Origin: Methanomicrobiales archaeon
GTDB taxonomy: Archaea > Halobacteriota > Methanomicrobia > Methanomicrobiales > JACTUA01
DNA: 5,979 nt
Assembly: GCA_028678555.1 (NCBI GenBank)
Contig: JAJRDF010000093.1
Coordinates: 1-5,979 of the forward strand
Reading direction: 5' to 3'
A program made the translations under genes and the position numbers. Below, one piece after another: positions 5,809 to 5,979 of the stretch (the first letter of the stretch is position 1; each line of letters opens with the position of its first letter). The notes beneath the pieces are model-generated. The model did no database searches and had not been told where the DNA came from. It saw only the letters and a list, made by a program, of their open reading frames with translations.

Positions 5809-5825
5809 TTACCCGGGGGAAGCAT

Positions 5826-5841
5826 CCCGTTTGGCGACGGG
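5826..5841. repeat. Short inverted repeat upstream of the operon promoter
   Basis: CCCGT (5826-5830) and ACGGG (5837-5841) form a perfect 5-bp inverted repeat around TTGGCG. It lies some 18 bases upstream of the TTTAAA box of the ACT operon, where an archaeal regulator could bind, and beside the T-rich end of the neighbouring gene. A stem this short is common by chance in GC-rich DNA, so the call is weak. Confidence 0.2.
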
Positions 5842-5848
5842 CGGTGGG

Positions 5849-5856
5849 AAAAAGAA
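5849..5856 (-). terminator. T-rich stretch after the right-edge gene
   Basis: On the minus strand, about 14 bases after the stop codon at 5870, the sequence reads CCTTCTTTTTCCC. A T-run at this place fits an archaeal oligo-T terminator. It would separate the right-edge gene from the operon promoter that follows some 40 bases later. Five T in a row is modest, so some read-through is possible. Confidence 0.45.
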
Positions 5857-5869
5857 GGCGTGGAAGGAA

Positions 5870-5979
5870 TTACTTGCCCCGGACCTTCCCGAGCTTCGCC
5901 CTGACCTCGGGATGGTCCAGCGCTGCCAGCAGCTGCTGCCGGAATCCCTTGACCCCGACACACTCCTGCAGCTTCTCCT
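5870..5979 (-). CDS. 3' end of an unidentified gene, partial
   Basis: The minus-strand frame is open from the right edge to a TAA at 5872-5870 and gives about 36 residues. The protein ends LDHPEVRAKLGKVRGK and, before that, reads GVKGFRQQLLAA. Nearly all of its codons end in G or C, as in the other genes here. The composition is helical and amphipathic with a basic tail, typical of a genuine C-terminus. The family cannot be named from so short a piece. A competing overlapping frame (5963-5739, minus) is Pro/Ser-rich, runs across the promoter and into the ACT gene, and is not credible. The stop is followed by a T-rich stretch, which supports a gene end here. Confidence 0.6.
   Translation of the reverse strand, partial: EKLQECVGVKGFRQQLLAALDHPEVRAKLGKVRGK

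Noticed and set aside
4288..5904. A 538-codon plus-strand frame opposite the ACT-tsaC-nucleotidyltransferase operon
   Set aside because: It lies antisense to three clear genes, crosses their promoter, and has a Gly/Asp/His-rich composition without motifs.
5739..5963. A 74-codon minus-strand frame at the right end
   Set aside because: It overlaps the start of the ACT gene, the operon promoter and a better-supported partial gene, and its composition is Pro/Ser-rich.

Overview
The window is GC-rich, and third codon positions in the genes are almost all G or C. The gene content is archaeal and points to a methanogen, most likely of the order Methanomicrobiales. The clues are a multi-PAS/GAF sensor kinase with an HDINN-type H-box, an archaeal-style ACT-domain regulator, a stand-alone nucleotidyltransferase of the archaeal type, a DUF3467 protein, and promoters with a TATA-like box very close to the start codon. 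This assignment rests on recognising protein families by eye; no search was run.

Layout, left to right. A plus-strand sensor histidine kinase enters from the left edge and ends at 1932; its true start lies outside the window. Positions 1933-2294 hold no convincing gene but are dense in inverted repeats, including a perfect 10-bp stem nested inside a longer inverted repeat. A palindrome follows shortly before a small plus-strand gene of 64 codons (2295-2489). That gene converges on a minus-strand DUF3467 gene (2506-2802). Divergent from the DUF3467 gene is a plus-strand Cas4-like gene (2896-3567). It keeps the four cysteines of the Cas4 iron-sulfur site but seems to have lost nuclease residues. 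It converges, with 6 bp between stop codons, on a three-gene minus-strand operon.

The operon is read from right to left: ACT-domain regulator (5772-5098), threonylcarbamoyl-AMP synthase of the Sua5/TsaC family (5097-4522), and a pol-beta-type nucleotidyltransferase (4512-3574). The first two genes abut as TGA|ATG and the next gap is 9 nt, so translation is probably coupled. A TTTAAA box 33 nt upstream of the first start implies an almost leaderless transcript. At the right edge is the 3' end of another minus-strand gene (5870-5979), with a T-rich stretch just after it.

Functionally, the operon joins t6A tRNA modification (a universal translation-fidelity pathway that consumes threonine) to a predicted amino-acid-sensing regulator and an uncharacterised nucleotidyltransferase. 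The most unusual items are the structured non-coding region around 2053-2160 and the apparently inactive Cas4-like protein. There is no CRISPR array, transposon, tRNA or rRNA that I can see.
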